In this document: in pieces, positions 33,227 through 46,054 of the stretch
Position numbering within the stretch: position 1 is the first letter of the stretch
Layout of the letters: the number at the start of each line of letters is the position of its first letter
NCBI RefSeq assembly: GCF_008831285.2
Contig: NC_045144.1
Span: forward strand, 10,581,672 to 10,645,671
Direction: 5' to 3'
From: Nymphaea colorata
Lineage: Eukaryota; Streptophyta; Magnoliopsida; Nymphaeales; Nymphaeaceae
Length of the DNA stretch: 64,000 nt
Program-made: the position numbers and the translations under genes
Notes under the pieces: generated by a model
What the model was told of the DNA's origin: nothing
Databases searched by the model: none
Seen by the model: the letters and a program-made list of their open reading frames with translations, nothing else

Positions 33227-34283
33227 CTCTTTCCATCTACTAAATACACGACCTTTCCACAACTGTCCACATAGCTGCACGAGACTACTTTAGTTAACAA
33301 CTACCAAGTATTATGAGACCTCTCACATAAGCCTAGAAAAGAAACCTTCAAGGGGACTGCCTTCTTTGTGTCCTCATATAATTAGATATGTTAATGAAGG
33401 CGACATACTCGTTTTATTAAAGCGAATTTTCCGTTAGTGACAAATTGAAATTTTGTAGTTCTAAGTACCCATCTTAATGAAGCAACCGTTTTTGTATTAC
33501 AATGTTTATGGCACCACTGATATTGTCCATGGCGTGTTCTGTGGGATCAATATGATTCTAGGCAGCCTATTATTTCCTTCCTACATTTTGGCTGATCCAT
33601 AGGGTGGGGGAGGAGGGATGTTGTCTTATGTGGATCATAATAGGAGCACTACCAGGATAACTATTATCATGCATTTTAAAGAGTCGTTGTGTTTGGAATT
33701 TTTTTGCTTTCTCCTCAATTAGTTAGATATACTTGATTTAAAATTTAATTATTTTAACAATTAAATTAATAGGTGGGAACTTCTTCAGAAATGGAGAGTG
33801 CCAAGCAAAATTAGCAGTCTCATTGGCAATTTAGATCTCAATTAGGTCATGTTTAGTTTATTTTTCATGAATATTGATTGGATGGTTTATTAAACCACAT
33901 AGTTTAAGTTTAGATGTGACTTGACAACCTCCATATGCATGTTGGCTTGTTTGTAAAATTAGCCCTTTCATTAGCTATAATTATATACAGTTACTTGTAA
34001 TAAATGAAAGTTATCATTGCACAATGTTATTTTAATTGTTTTACAAAACATGAGACATCTCAACAGGAGAGCTTTAATAGCATGGACAACATTTCAAGAA
34101 TAATTGAAAGTTCAAGAACAAGCTGCTTCTCTAATTATAGGTCATATTGTCTATTATTTCATGCACCGAAGGCATCAACAGAAAAACTATGTTCACCAAT
34201 CAATTTGATTATCATTTGAAAATAGACAAAAGGTTAGAGATCAAATCATATATAACATAAACGATGATATACAATGTTGCAAC
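33227..34283. other. Intergenic AT-rich DNA
   Basis: No gene recognised. 34040-34220 may hold the decayed 5' part of the Harbinger transposase that follows, but the similarity is too weak to call. Confidence 0.5.
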
Positions 34284-34809
34284 ATGACACATATGAAGAC
34301 AATAGCTTCCAAAGAGTTACGTAACATTCTTCAAAGTGGTGGTGGACGATGCAATACCTTACATTGCAAAGTAAAAGAACAAGTTGCATTCTTTTTTATG
34401 ATGTTATCTCATACATATAAACATCATTCAGTTCAATTTTGGTTTCACCAGTCCACAAAAACAATATCTTGACATTCCCTCAGAGTTTTAAAATATGTAA
34501 TTTCATTACAAGAAAAGTTCATATGTCAATTTGATGGGTCAACTGTGGCGAATGAAATTTTATGGTAAAAAAATAATTAAGTTTTATATTTGGTAAACTT
34601 GTAAGCATATCATTTATATTCATGTGTCTTTTAGAATTGTATTGGTGCAGTTGATGAAGAACATGTTAATGTCAAAAACGTCTAACCAACTAAAAGTGTA
34701 TTAGATATGAAATTTACCAATATATTAGCTGGACCGGAAGGAACTGCTTTTGATTCGCAAACAATAAAAAATGCATTGACAAGAGACGATAAATTAAGAA
34801 TTTATGAAG
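34284..34809 (+). pseudogene. PIF/Harbinger-type transposase remnant
   Basis: The first part (34284-34472) has VKEQVAFFFMMLSH, like the EEQLAMFLHTVGH helix of plant Harbinger transposases, with KTIS then a stop. After an intron-like gap ending TTTTAG, 34635-34809 reads NCIGAVDEEHVNV, a stop, then MKFTNILAGPEGTAFDSQ and ALTRDDKL. This is the IGAiDGtHv ... f.yvlaGwEGsasDs pattern around the first two DDE catalytic aspartates. A GT donor follows at 34810. The frame has several stops, the Gly of the D-G motif is Glu, and the last catalytic region is absent, so the copy is dead. Terminal repeats of the parent element were not identified. Confidence 0.75.
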
Positions 34810-35059
34810 GTAATTATCATTTCAAAGTTATATATAGTAGTATTGTAGTGAATATGAACTCAACAATGTCATTTTTTTGAATTTTTGGGTAAATATTATG
34901 TTGATGTTGGTTTTCCTTTAAAAAGTAGACTTATCACTTCTTTCATAAGCATATGATATCATTTAAAAGAATATTCCAAACGAGGGTCACATAATGCAAA
35001 GGAGATCTTGCTTGAGATGTTGAGTGACGTTGGCATTATAAGCCTGATGTCAGCGTTAT

Positions 35060-35404
35060 AAGCCCGGGCATCGAGCCGGCTCGACACCTAAAACCCGAGT
35101 CTAGGCCCAACCATTAAAACCCGAGCCCAAGCTCGAGCTCGGGCTAATTAAATTAAAAAATATATTTTTAATATAAAATAATATATAAATGTAATCAATC
35201 GTAATAAAATATTATTATTATACATAAAAATCAATAAAATGAATATAAAAATATTATCTGGCCCATCCGGGCTTATCGGCCCAACCGGGTCAGCCCGATA
35301 AATTGTCGAGCCGGCCTGGTGCCCTTTTTCTGGTCCCGGGGCCGTGCCCGAGTCGAGCCGGGTATTAGGTACTTGCCAGCAGCTCGGCACGGTGCCCAGC
35401 CTTA
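35060..35404. mobile_element. Probable hAT-like non-autonomous element
   Basis: Both ends are GC-rich inside AT-rich DNA and form imperfect inverted repeats: left AAGCCCGGGCATCGAGCCGG, right (reverse complement) AAGGCTGGGCACCGTGCCGA. The style (GAGCCGGCTCG, CCCGAGCCCAAGCTCGAGC) is that of the 19334-20093 element. The core is AT-rich. A clean 8-bp duplication was not seen. Confidence 0.45.
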
Positions 35405-35931
35405 TTGCATTATCTGAGGTTTGAACATTTTTACAACATTTTCTTGAACTAATTGTCATATTCTCACCTTCTTTTGCTTATAGTGACTGTCATTTGTCAT
35501 TTCTTATGCTTTTTAAGAACTAATTGTCATATTTAGACATTTTTTGTTTACATTTACCTGATAATATGTAACTAATTTTTTAGTCAAATGACATTATACT
35601 TGTTCTTTTGGTTGATCATACAGATCATATTATATAAAAATGCAAATTGAATTTTTCCAGCATATATGCTGTGAATAACCTATTTAATTTTGATGTAAAT
35701 GTTGACCAACTCATATGATATTCAAATTATCACAATCAATAACAATTTTTTTTGGAAATAGAGATAGACAATCAACTCCTGCTATATGATTCAACAGGTT
35801 TCAACTTATTTTAAAGATAAAAAGAAGAAAAAGAGAGAAAATGCAAATGAGAGAGAGAGAAAACTACTATAATTATAATGGAAGGGGTGTTAGGGGTATT
35901 TTCATCAATTAAGTTAAAGCGATTCATTTGC
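35405..35931. other. Intergenic AT-rich DNA, nothing recognised
   Basis: No gene or clear repeat border. Confidence 0.5.
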
Positions 35932-36115
35932 TTTCCTATACACTGCTAAACAAACATGATTTTTGTATTTCCTTTCCTTCTCTTTCATTCTTATCCAAAC
36001 AAACTTTTTTAATAGTTTCTTTCTTTTACACTCATGTTTGCATGGAGGGAGAGGGAAGGATGGAAATGTGTGGAATGGAAAGGGAGGGGAAGGAAATGGA
36101 AAAGGAAAGCAAAGG
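35932..36115. repeat. Foldback, purine/pyrimidine-rich MITE-like repeat
   Basis: A pyrimidine-rich arm (TTTCCTTTCCTTCTCTTTC, TTATCCAAACAAAC) is followed by a purine-rich arm (GGAAGGATGGAAATG, GGGAAGGAAATGG), so the DNA can fold on itself. Same family as 26838-27065 and 36869-38027. Confidence 0.6.
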
Positions 36116-36868
36116 GCCAACTCTTTTGCTTTGCACCTCAATCCCTCCAATTATATTCGTTTAGATTATATTTTTTATTTGATTTTATAGCTGGCCAATT
36201 TTTAAAAAACTATTTTAATAATAGCTTTTTTTTTTACATAATTTTGTATATTTTAAATGATTTTTACGTATTTTTGGCCATTTGAGGTGCCACGTAATTT
36301 CTCCATTTTAGGTCTTTAATTTGATATTTCAATCCAATTTCAATCCTCGTGAGATCCAATATTTTACATGTGAAATTTTTAAATGTTTTTCTTTTGAATA
36401 TGATGAACTTTAACATTCTGCATTGGTCGTCCACAAATATATTACATGTATAAGTATGAACAAATATGTGAAAACCAATTTAAAAATGGTTTATATATGA
36501 TTTGTACTGTACATAATGTAGAAAAAAGAAGTGCATTCATAATTTACTTTGTCATTTTTGTATACAAATTAGCTGTTGATTTCCTAAAGTGTTTAAGGAG
36601 TATGGGAAAACAAAAGGCATTCTTCACACTATTTGCGTTTTTTCCCAATTCCCTTCTGGCTTCATGAAATCCATAAATTGTATTGAACATAATCTACGCG
36701 AACAAGTCTATAGCAGGTAAAAATTAAATTTTTGAATCATGTCTGGGCACCAACTGTCTCTGGGATGGATGATGGGCACCATGGCTGATCAGCTCCTCCC
36801 GTTCACAACTTTTTTGTGCTCAATGGATGGCAGATGTCTGCCTACAAATTTGTCTTTGACAATAGCTT
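36116..36868. other. Intergenic AT-rich DNA
   Basis: No coding sequence recognised; a short frame at 36446-36667 has no identifiable domain. Confidence 0.5.
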
Positions 36869-38027
36869 AGGCTTTGTTTGGATTGAGAGAAAGGGAAGGA
36901 AAGGGAGGGGTGGAAAGAAAAGAAAAAGAAAGGGAGAAAAAGAGAATGAGAAAAGAAGGGAAATGAAAAAAAAAAAAAGGTGATTATAAAGGTTGTTCAG
37001 ATAGAAAGAAATGAATTGCTAAAATCATATTTGTTTGGACTATATAAAGGAAAGGAAAGAAAATAATATGATTTATATTACTTTAAGACCGCTGCACCAG
37101 ATGATGGAAAGGAAAAAGGGAGTGAATCTTTGCTGTGATGGTTTACCCGAATGGTGGTAAAAGAGACTTTGAATCGAAAAAGATACTACTATTATGTAAA
37201 ACCTTCTTCATGCATAAAGAACATATGTAAAAAGTGATAAGTCTTTTCATTCTCAAGCTATTCAATTTTGGAGGAATTCAATTTACGTCTTTTCATTCTC
37301 AAGCTATTCAATTTTGGAGGAATTCAATTTACATTAGAACATGCTTTCCATTTTCTCTTTTTTTTCCCCTCCTTTTGCAACCAAACAAGTTTTTTTACTT
37401 TCATTTCTTTTCTCTTCTTCTTAATTAATCAACTAAACAAATGATTGGTTGTTCTTTTCTTCCATTTCCCTTCCTTTCCCTCCATCCAAAAAGGGCGTTA
37501 GAGAGAGAGAGTGAGAGAGGAGAAAAGAGGATACCATACCCACAAAGAAGCCAACTTTGCTCACATTGAGGAAAGAATAAGGAAATGTCTTTCCTTTCTC
37601 TCCCAATCTCTCCATTTTTGAAAGGATTAACAATATATTAGGGAATCATTCATTTCCCTCCCACCCCTTTCATTTTCTTTGTATCCAAATACAATTTTTC
37701 CTTTTTCTTTCCTTTTCATCATCTTTAGTTAGCCATCCAAACAAAATATTGGCTATCATTTCCATTCATTTTCCTCCCTCTTCCCCTAAACAAGGTGTTA
37801 TTTTCCTTTTCTTTATCTTTTTTCCCTCACTTTCTTTTTCTTTTCCTTTTTATATATTAAAATCATCCATCCACAGGTAAAGGGATTCAAAGTACAGAAG
37901 CCTCTCCTTTCCTTCTCTTTACAACCAAACACAAAAACTCATATTCCTTTCATTTCCTCCTATTTAATTAGTCATCTAAACTCGTGAAAAAGTATCCTTT
38001 CCCTCTCATCCAAACAGAGAGTAAAGG
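36869..38027. mobile_element. Nested MITE-like foldback cluster
   Basis: Left end TTTGTTTGGATTGAGAGAAA, right end in reverse complement CTCTGTTTGGATGAGAGGGA. Between them several further CATCCAAA/CCAAACA and GGATAGAAAGG motifs appear, with purine-rich sequence on the left half and pyrimidine-rich on the right. This pattern suggests insertions of the same family into one another. It includes a perfect 46-bp tandem duplication at 37241-37286 and 37287-37332. No target duplication was established. Confidence 0.5.
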
Positions 38028-39093
38028 CATTTTTGTGAAATTTTATGTGTTACAAGCCTCACGGTTTTTCTAGTAACTGCAAGGCCCCTAGCACACTCGA
38101 TGACATTACTCATAAGCCCCCTTCAAATAGAGACAGGTGACGGTGTGCGGGAGTCGGGACTCTGATCACAACGGTAGTGTTTGAGGTTGAAGACCCGATC
38201 CCTTCTCTACATGCTTGAACCTAACCTGATTCTGGAACCATTGGGCGGAAGTGAATTTTTCTCTGAACGGCCTTGCTTCCCCAGCGCGCTGTAGATGCCA
38301 CGGGAAGTTGCTGTTTGTGAACCTCGAATTTCTCATTCGGCGCGTGGTGGGTGCTCGTGGGTAGCCATCACTAAGGGGCTTCTGATGGCAGGGATAAGTT
38401 TTGTTCAGATCTATGGCGATTGGAATGTTTGAGGAGAAAGAGTTGGAACGTAGCAGGGTCGAATTTTTCTTCTGAATCGTAGAGTTGGTAGCACAAAGGA
38501 CGAATTTAACTCATTGAGCAGATCAGGATTTTTGTTTTCGATAGCTTTTAGTGTCTGTGGGTGTTTCGTGTCTTCGTTTTTGCTGTTCTGGTTACTCCAA
38601 TGATCGTCCCAGCGTCGTATGTTTACTTCAGAAACGCTGTACAGATGTTCATCTGCTTTAAACCGACCTGACCAAATAAATTTCTAGTTGTCTTTTGTCA
38701 TTGAAAATCTTCAAGTACCCTCTCTCTCTCAAGATCGATTTTCTATTTGGTGGACAAACCCAGTTTTCTGGTTTCTGCGAAGCTTTGTTGGTAAGCAAAG
38801 GAAAAGAAAGAGGAATCTTCGAAAGGAGCCGCCGGATCGGCCCTTTCCTTTTTCAGCTTAAACCCGAAGCGAGAGAGGAGCAATTCTTGGGAAGATCGCT
38901 GTAATGAAAAAGAACAAACAGCAACGAAGCGAAGCTTTCTTGATTGAAGGGGAACGAACAACTGGAGTTGGTTGGATTCGGCTACTTTTCTCGAGATCAG
39001 TGAAAAGAGCGATCCAGACACAGGACAGGAGGTAATCCTCCCAAAAGGAGGACGGAAAAGGAGAAGGGAAGAAACAAGAACGCAAGCGCGACG
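38028..39093 (+). promoter_or_regulatory. Upstream region/5' UTR of the membrane-protein gene
   Basis: Repeat density drops and GC rises towards 39093, as expected at a plant gene start. A CTCTCTCTC pyrimidine patch at 38718-38728 is typical of plant core promoters or leaders. No convincing TATA box was found and the transcription start is not determined. Confidence 0.35.
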
Positions 39094-40239
39094 ATGGACG
39101 ACCGCAGCGGCGGTCGGAATGACGACGTTGTGGACCATCCGCGCAGGGATATGATGGTCGAGGAGTCGTGCACACTGATACAACGCAGCAGCAGTCCGCA
39201 CTACGAATCCAGGTCGGGAGGCGCTCTGAGTGCCTGCGTTGGTGGTGACGGCGGCTCCCTAATCCGGCATGCCTTCAATCTGGATCAACAACGATTTGAG
39301 TCGATGGGCGCCTTGGAGATCTTGAGAGAAACGATCAGGATCCTTCGTCAGGACAGCACCCGCTTCTTGGCCATAGCGGCGGTGCTCCTCTGCCCCGTCT
39401 CCGCCGTCATACTCTCGCACGCATTCGTCAGCCGATCCCTCGTCAGGAGGCTCTCTTTGCAGCTCTTGTTGGTTGTTCAATTAAGCGGGCTTCCCTCCGG
39501 CCTTTTCTTAAAAGATTCTTGTCTTCGCGTGTCCGAGATGATCCTCTCCGCCATCTTCTGCTCGCCGTTGTTCATGACTCTCTCAGTCTTGGCCAAGGCA
39601 GCCATTTTTTATTCCGTTGCCTGCGCCTATGCTGGAACAGAGCTCTCGATCGCGAAGCTCGTGGCTGCCGCCGCTAAGATTTGGAGGAGATTGGCCTTAA
39701 TCTACTTGTGGATCTCTTTGGTCATTCTCACTGTCGTCGCTCTCTTCGTTGTTCTACTCACGACCGCCTGCAATACTTTTATGATCTTCGGAGCACCTGC
39801 GGATCTGATCAAGTATGCCGCCTTGGCTCTTACAGTTGTCTTTTTTGTGGCCTTCGCGCACACCATCATTATCTGTAATTTGGCAACGGTGGTCTCTGTC
39901 TTGGAGAATTCCTCCGGTCCGCAAACCTTGCTTCGTTCCCTCTTCTTGATTAAAGAGCAGAGGCAAGTTGGTCTTTTGATATTTCTTGGTTCGACAGCCG
40001 GCCTGGCTTTTGTGGAGGGTCTTTTTGAGTATAGGGTGAAGACTCTGAGCTATGGTGACGGAACCTCCAGGATATGGGAAGGTCCTCTGTTGGTGATCAT
40101 GTACAGTTTTTTGCTTCTTATAGACTCAATGATGAGTGCAGTTTTCTACTTCACCTGTAGGTCTTCTTGTTTGGAGACTATGGGTGGCATTTCCCAAGAA
40201 GCATCCCCAAAATTTTCTGGATTAGCACCTGCCCAATGA
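39094..40239 (+). CDS. Plant multi-pass membrane protein of unknown function, 381 aa
   Basis: A single uninterrupted ORF. Residues 1-70 are hydrophilic and low in conservation. The conserved body starts at MGALEILRETIRILRQ (71) and has about six hydrophobic segments: roughly 91-112, 139-168, 200-226, 230-258, 281-303 and 321-345. Distinctive stretches are LLCPVSAVILSH, VGLLIFLGSTAGLAFVEGL, VKTLSYGDGTSRIWEGPLLV and DSMMSAVFYFTCRSS. From memory these match a plant-only family of uncharacterised membrane proteins (Arabidopsis At1g26650/At1g69430 type); no biochemical role is known to me. The start at 39094 is the first Met of the frame, and the short LIRHAFNLDQQRFES lead-in fits the family, so a start at residue 71 is less likely. 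The gene is GC-richer than its surroundings and has no repeat insertions. ATGAATAAG at about 40351 could serve as a polyadenylation signal. Confidence 0.88.
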   Translation: MDDRSGGRNDDVVDHPRRDMMVEESCTLIQRSSSPHYESRSGGALSACVGGDGGSLIRHAFNLDQQRFESMGALEILRETIRILRQDSTRFLAIAAVLLCPVSAVILSHAFVSRSLVRRLSLQLLLVVQLSGLPSGLFLKDSCLRVSEMILSAIFCSPLFMTLSVLAKAAIFYSVACAYAGTELSIAKLVAAAAKIWRRLALIYLWISLVILTVVALFVVLLTTACNTFMIFGAPADLIKYAALALTVVFFVAFAHTIIICNLATVVSVLENSSGPQTLLRSLFLIKEQRQVGLLIFLGSTAGLAFVEGLFEYRVKTLSYGDGTSRIWEGPLLVIMYSFLLLIDSMMSAVFYFTCRSSCLETMGGISQEASPKFSGLAPAQ

Positions 40240-43200
40240 GTTTGCAGTATCCACATTGTAGCTCTTTTTTCCTCTGGAATCAAAGACTGTACAACGACTC
40301 CATGAAGCTCTTACTTATTACCCGTTGGAGCCATTTCATTTTTTCCCATCATGAATAAGTAAAAAGTTTCACTACCTACTCTGTCAGCTATACGATTCAT
40401 CGCTTCTTTCAGCAGCAAAAACAAAGAGAGCACATCCCAAAAATGTGCATGAATCAGGAGATCGGCACACATATCCACATCAGTAGAAACATCCCTGGGA
40501 TTGTCATTTCTTTCACTATTCGCCTATCTCTATTGTGACTGCTGCAAGATTCATATGAGTTTGATTTCTATGAGGTTGCTACTAACGCTGCCACAGTCTT
40601 GTATGTAGAGCCTTTTGATGGCCCTCTTAAATCAAAGTATGTCATGTTGTTTCACCAGATATGACCATCATTTTTTATGTCACTAATTGCATTTTATCTA
40701 CTGTAAATTCTAAGGTTCTAGTGAGAAATGGAAGCTAGATTCCATTGCTTCTGTTTGGGTTGACGTAATGGCAGTTGATTGGACATTTTTTTTATCATGA
40801 TTGAAAAGCTTGTCAAGTATTCTGGCAGGTATGAAGTGTTCTTGCAAGGATTCTTAACATTCATTTTTATGAAGTCTTTTCTGGTGACATTCATCCTTAT
40901 GAAATATGAACATACATTAGGACCCACCGGTTAGTTGGGGAGAGGTCCTACAAGAGGTTTCCAAATTGTAGAATAGCTATGAGCATTGAAGTTCCATGAG
41001 TGTTAGTACCCAAAATTGAAGCAGGAAGATGTTGGAAATTTTATGTATATGTGACACATTTCTGCTTTCCCCTGTTTGGCATTCTCAGATGATATAATCA
41101 ACATGTAATAATTCTCTGAGATGGTCCAAAAGTCTTTCTAAATGTATTTTCTCTAGTTAAACACTATAGTGGGTTGGTGAGTAGAGATAGGAATCTTTTT
41201 GGACCTTTACTTTTGGGATGCGGATCACAATGTTGTCAGGTCTCTCTTCTTCCTCTCTTACAGTAGAGTAATTACATGATTCTTGGGAATTACGTTTCTA
41301 CTCTCGTAAGAGCATTGTGAATTTCTAATATAAATCACATGCTTGTGAATGGGAAAATTTTACTGTCAAACGAGGATAGAGAATCTAAACATGAAAGGAC
41401 TAACACAATTGTTTTTTCTCTCTCAAAAAGTCTCAACCTTGATAACGCTGTTTTCCGGCATCCTCCTGCCTTCATCACTCTCAAAGCGTCATATGTTGAG
41501 TGGAATGCTATATGTGATGCACTTTCAGAAGAACCTTGGTTTTACTTTTAATGACCGTGACTGAAATCTTCTTGTACAGCAAACGTTTTCTCTGGTTCAA
41601 GTTCACCATAAAAGTTCTTGGTACTGAGACTCTGATAGCTTCATCTGCATCCCAAGGGGCAAGAGGTCAATGATGCATGAGTATTTACATGGCTTTGGAG
41701 ATTGTCATTTCAGGTACGCGACAAACCTTGACACTCATTACAAATCTTGTCTCTTCAAGGGGAACATAAAAACAGTAAATGGGTTTTTGAACATGTTCAG
41801 GAAAGTAATCTCGTCCCCTTTTCACAGGTACCTGCAGAGACAACTAATCTATTAGAGCGCATAAAACAGTCACTTTGAACATTCAAATTGTAAATCATAA
41901 GGCACCGAGCAAAACTTCCAATAAAACATCCAGCCACGTCTTATAAAATGAAATCGAACTGGAAGAACAGAAAAACAAAGTCACATATTAAGGTTACACA
42001 AAACCTTGTGTCGCATTATATTTGTCAACTATTTATTACTATATGACAATGTCAACGTAGGCAACTAATGGCTACTCTCCGACTAATCAATCAGTCGATC
42101 ACCTCACCAAGCAGTCCATGGACCATGGCTATGCGCAGGTAGAGTCATAGACCATGGACTAGTCCAACTAGGTCAACTAGTCGTTTCTACTAGGTGAATA
42201 TTGAATTGTATGCATTTGGTTTACTCCAACATTTTATTGTTTTTTGTTATTCAGGCAAATAAGTTTTCTTTTGAGGCACACATATATATAACAAAATGAA
42301 AATGATATTATGAAAAAATTGCATTTTTTTAAAGAAAAAATTTATCATGCATGTATCAGAAACTTCGAAGCTTATTTTAACGTTGTAATGTCTATTTTAA
42401 AAATTTACCGGCGTTTCCAAAAAAATAAGTAAAAAGCTTCATAATTTATTGTTAATTTTAAATGTTTTAAAATTTTGAATTCCCAACATCTTCTCGAGAA
42501 AAAAATTCCAATTATGTGCTTAGCATGTATTTGTTCTTTGTGTAAATATGTTTATTTGCTTAAATATTTTTGTTTGGATATGTTTGATTGTGTTTTTATA
42601 CCATTCGTTGATTTTACTTTAGTACGCCAACTTCGACTGATTCAGTCTTCTTAAGACCTTGATCGGCTTGGACGTTCAAATTTTGACCTCTTAGCTATAT
42701 CTGCACATGGTCATAAGCGCCATAAGCACCTCGTGTTAGCATTCAGAATCCGGATCCATTGCAAGAATTTAGGCCGACATTAGTCATCACATCTAAATTT
42801 ATAACATTGATGCTTATTCTTACGTGTCATACACATTTCCTTGGAGCTAGGAACATTTGTTAAGTGTTTCATATATCCTAGCCCTGCAGCCTCAAAAAAT
42901 CATAGAACAGGAAAACAAAAGTTCAATGAATGTATCCCACTCTTGAAGCAAATACACAAAACAAACACAATTTGTTCTTGTTACCAAACTGCCCCTCAAA
43001 TTACAAAATTGTTTTGTATATAGATAATCCCTCGTGCCCAGTGCCGCATCATGGTAAGACCATCTTAGCAACTTTCCTATAGAACTGGCACCAATGCTGA
43101 TTTATCATTGCCTGCCGAAACAATACATAAAAAGAGATAAGTAAAAGCTCTCCCACCGCAGAGAGATTGGATGTTCAAGCCCAAGCAAAATTCAGGTCGA

Positions 43201-44373
43201 TGGTTCACATCCCTCTCCCCGTCTCCCGCCTGGACATCACTTGGTAGGCCATCTTGCCCTGCTTTGCTTTGGCTGGACATTCTGCACCTCCATTTGCTAC
43301 TTTCTTGCGACGAATTCCAATGCAACCTTTCTGGGTAAAGACCTTCTGACTACTTCCTTGGGGGAGCGTGCCTCTACCCCTTCATCTGCGTCTTTCTTCC
43401 GACAAGTCTACCTGGCCTTTCCCCTTACCCCTTAGTTTTTGCCGCGGTGAGCTTTTAAAGTTTAAACCATTTTCCCGCTTTTTTCTGACAAGTTCAAACC
43501 ATTTCACTTTGCGGCTTTAAAGTTGCTGTCATTGGAAGAATCAATCTCCGATGCTCGTAGACGCTCATGCTACTGTAGTAGTTGATGTTGGTTGGGGATG
43601 GAAGCAATCTAGCAAGAACGTGGAAAAATTATTCTTGTGTCTGCTGCCTTTTTATCGATATTATAAGTAGTTAATGCCTTGGTCCTTGAGGAAGATGAAA
43701 ATGGTGAAGAAGTTAAATAGTGAAGAGATTTATTATCAAAGAATAGTGCTATTAGGTTTGGAGTGCGTATCTCTTGGTTCTTGAGATAGCCTTGCAGCTT
43801 GACAGGGTCAGTCTTTTCACAATGCAGAGAAACCTTCTTCCACAACCCACCCGCACAAGAGAATGCACTCTTACCCATTGCCTCCTATTTTGTTTACGCA
43901 TGATGTTGTGTTCTATATTTATGTTTTGAATCCAGATTGTCACATCTTGAAAGGTACCCAATCTTTTTTTTTTTTTTTATACATTATTCGTGAGTGTAGC
44001 GCAACATTCACTATCACATGACCTACTAATTGGTGTAGGTCCGATTTGTCCTAAAGCATGTACAAATAATTTGCCTGTGTATTAGCACATGGCTCGACCT
44101 ATCTTGAGCAGTTAATGGTTCTAATTGTTCTAAGGACCAGGTTCAGATTCATCGATAGTGTGATTCACAATGGAACACGTACAAAAATCCATTATAATTT
44201 ACATATTGAAGATCCCACCAACCTTTCTTGGCTAGAGACCACATAAATATATACAAAAGTCAAAATAATAATTGAGTAGATGTCTATAAGACAAAACTGA
44301 CAGATGTATCAAGGTCTCCCTTGCTCACTGTTGTGGCGCACCCAAATCACTTGAAAAACAACATAATTTCAAA
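40240..44373. other. 3' flank and intergenic DNA, no supported gene
   Basis: The first few hundred bases are presumably the 3' UTR of the membrane-protein gene. Beyond that, scattered short frames (e.g. 41339-41551, 43241-43435) have no recognisable domain. A T run lies at 43963-43978. Nothing else is supported. Confidence 0.5.
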
Positions 44374-44572
44374 GCATGAGCATGATCTCATACTCAGTAG
44401 GCCCATCTACAAGGTGTAATCTGATCACATTGAACCGAGAGTCTCATCAGACTTCGCACGTCTGAGCAAAGCATGAGCATGATCTCATACTCAGTAGGCC
44501 CGGCCCGTCTACAAGGTGTAATCTGATCACATTGAGCCGAGAGTCTCGTCAGACTTCGCACGTCTGAGCAGG
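44374..44572. repeat. Tandem duplication, period 97 bp
   Basis: Two copies starting GCATGAGCATGATCTCATAC, at 44374 and 44471. They differ by a few substitutions and a 4-base CGGC insertion in the second copy. They may belong to the LTR of the chromovirus fragment to the right, since they lie on its 3' side. Confidence 0.85.
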
Positions 44573-46054
44573 GTCGTTACTCAGACAACCCCCCCAAGTA
44601 TTCTCGGGAGGGACACGACAAAGGGCCGTTGTCTTGGTACAATTACAACTGCGAACCATCACTTGCCATTCTAAGAACTACTCTGCTACATGGAGCTTCT
44701 AATCCATTTTATTATTAATCAATGCATGATTTTGTCATCACCATACATGAATGACAATTATGCTAAGCACGCTGCATGCATTTCAAGCAATCTGTCAGAT
44801 TTAAGCATTAAATATAAAAATCGAATAGCATGCAAAGATAAATCTGACAAAAGCCTAACCGGTTTGCTCACAACTGGCAAACCTAGAGTCATTGGTGATT
44901 TCTTAGGTTTGCGAGTTTAAACGGACTAAGCACTGTTAGGCTAAACTAACTTTACCACAAAACTATGTCATAAAATAAAAGTTGAGGGTCGGACTAAGTT
45001 CATCGAGCCTGGGATTAGGTGGCCTAGGGCCTAGTCTTGGCTTGGTCATGGCATGGCCATGGTTGGCTTGTCATGGTCAACTGGTTTAACATCGCTGGTT
45101 AGCCCTGGCTGACTCAGCCCGATTATGGTTGGGTCGGGCCAGTCAACCAAGCTTAGGCAGGCGCCGGTGAGTGACGCCGTTGGACTCAACATTGCGAAAC
45201 AAGTCTGATGGTACGACCTGCACATTTATAGGCTGGACTGTTCACTTAAAACTATCAAAGTGCCTCAACACGAGCGCACTAGGTAAACGACAATCCGACT
45301 ATCAAAATTCAAATCCGTCTCCATAGATATGCTCTAGAGATAGTGAGGAATCCGACTATGCATTCATAAAATCAAACAGGTGGAGTATGGCTTGAAAAAA
45401 CTCATTTTGTCCATTTTTGACAAAATAAAGATCGATTTTGAAAATTTAAAACCATACAAATGTATGCCTACCTAGGCTTTCAGTTGTCCGTGCGATCTTC
45501 TCTCCATCGTAGGTATGCACACCCTCTTTCTCTCTCATCCCCTCTTTTCTTTCTTTGCACGGAAAAGACACTTCCATTTAAAAGGACGGTGCTCTCTAAT
45601 GCTCATCATAAATATTATATTATATTATATTATGTTATATTTTCAATTAAGCTTAACTTTAACTAAACTTGTTTAGCTTAATAAAAACATGTTTAGATTA
45701 TCTTAATATATGTTTAGACCATAAACTTTTACTTGGACCAAAATACCCTTGTTAATTTGTGAAATTTTGATCATGTCGCTGCATTTTTTGAAATTTTAAG
45801 TTTACCATTGACAATTGCAAAAATTCTCTTTATGTCTCTTTAGATACCTTATTCTTGTCTTATCACTTAATGCCTCTTGATAAGTTGATTATAATTTGAG
45901 ATATACCGGTTTGTTTTTCATTCTGATCGAACCTACATGAAGCATGTTGCATACTCTACCACTGAGCATCCGTTCTCTTAAAGGTGAACAACGTAATTCT
46001 AGAGAAATAGATGTAGACACATTTAATAGATGCATTAAGAATTGCAGGTCTTAC
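44573..46054 (-). other. Probable decayed LTR/flank of a gypsy element
   Basis: Lies directly downstream (minus sense) of a gypsy polypurine tract and LTR start at 46055. The far border of the LTR could not be found. GC-rich near 45000-45200, AT-rich elsewhere. No gene seen. Confidence 0.3.

Noticed and set aside
38230-39093. Upstream extension of the membrane-protein coding region
   Set aside because: No in-frame Met upstream that improves similarity, and the sequence before 39094 has no protein-like character.
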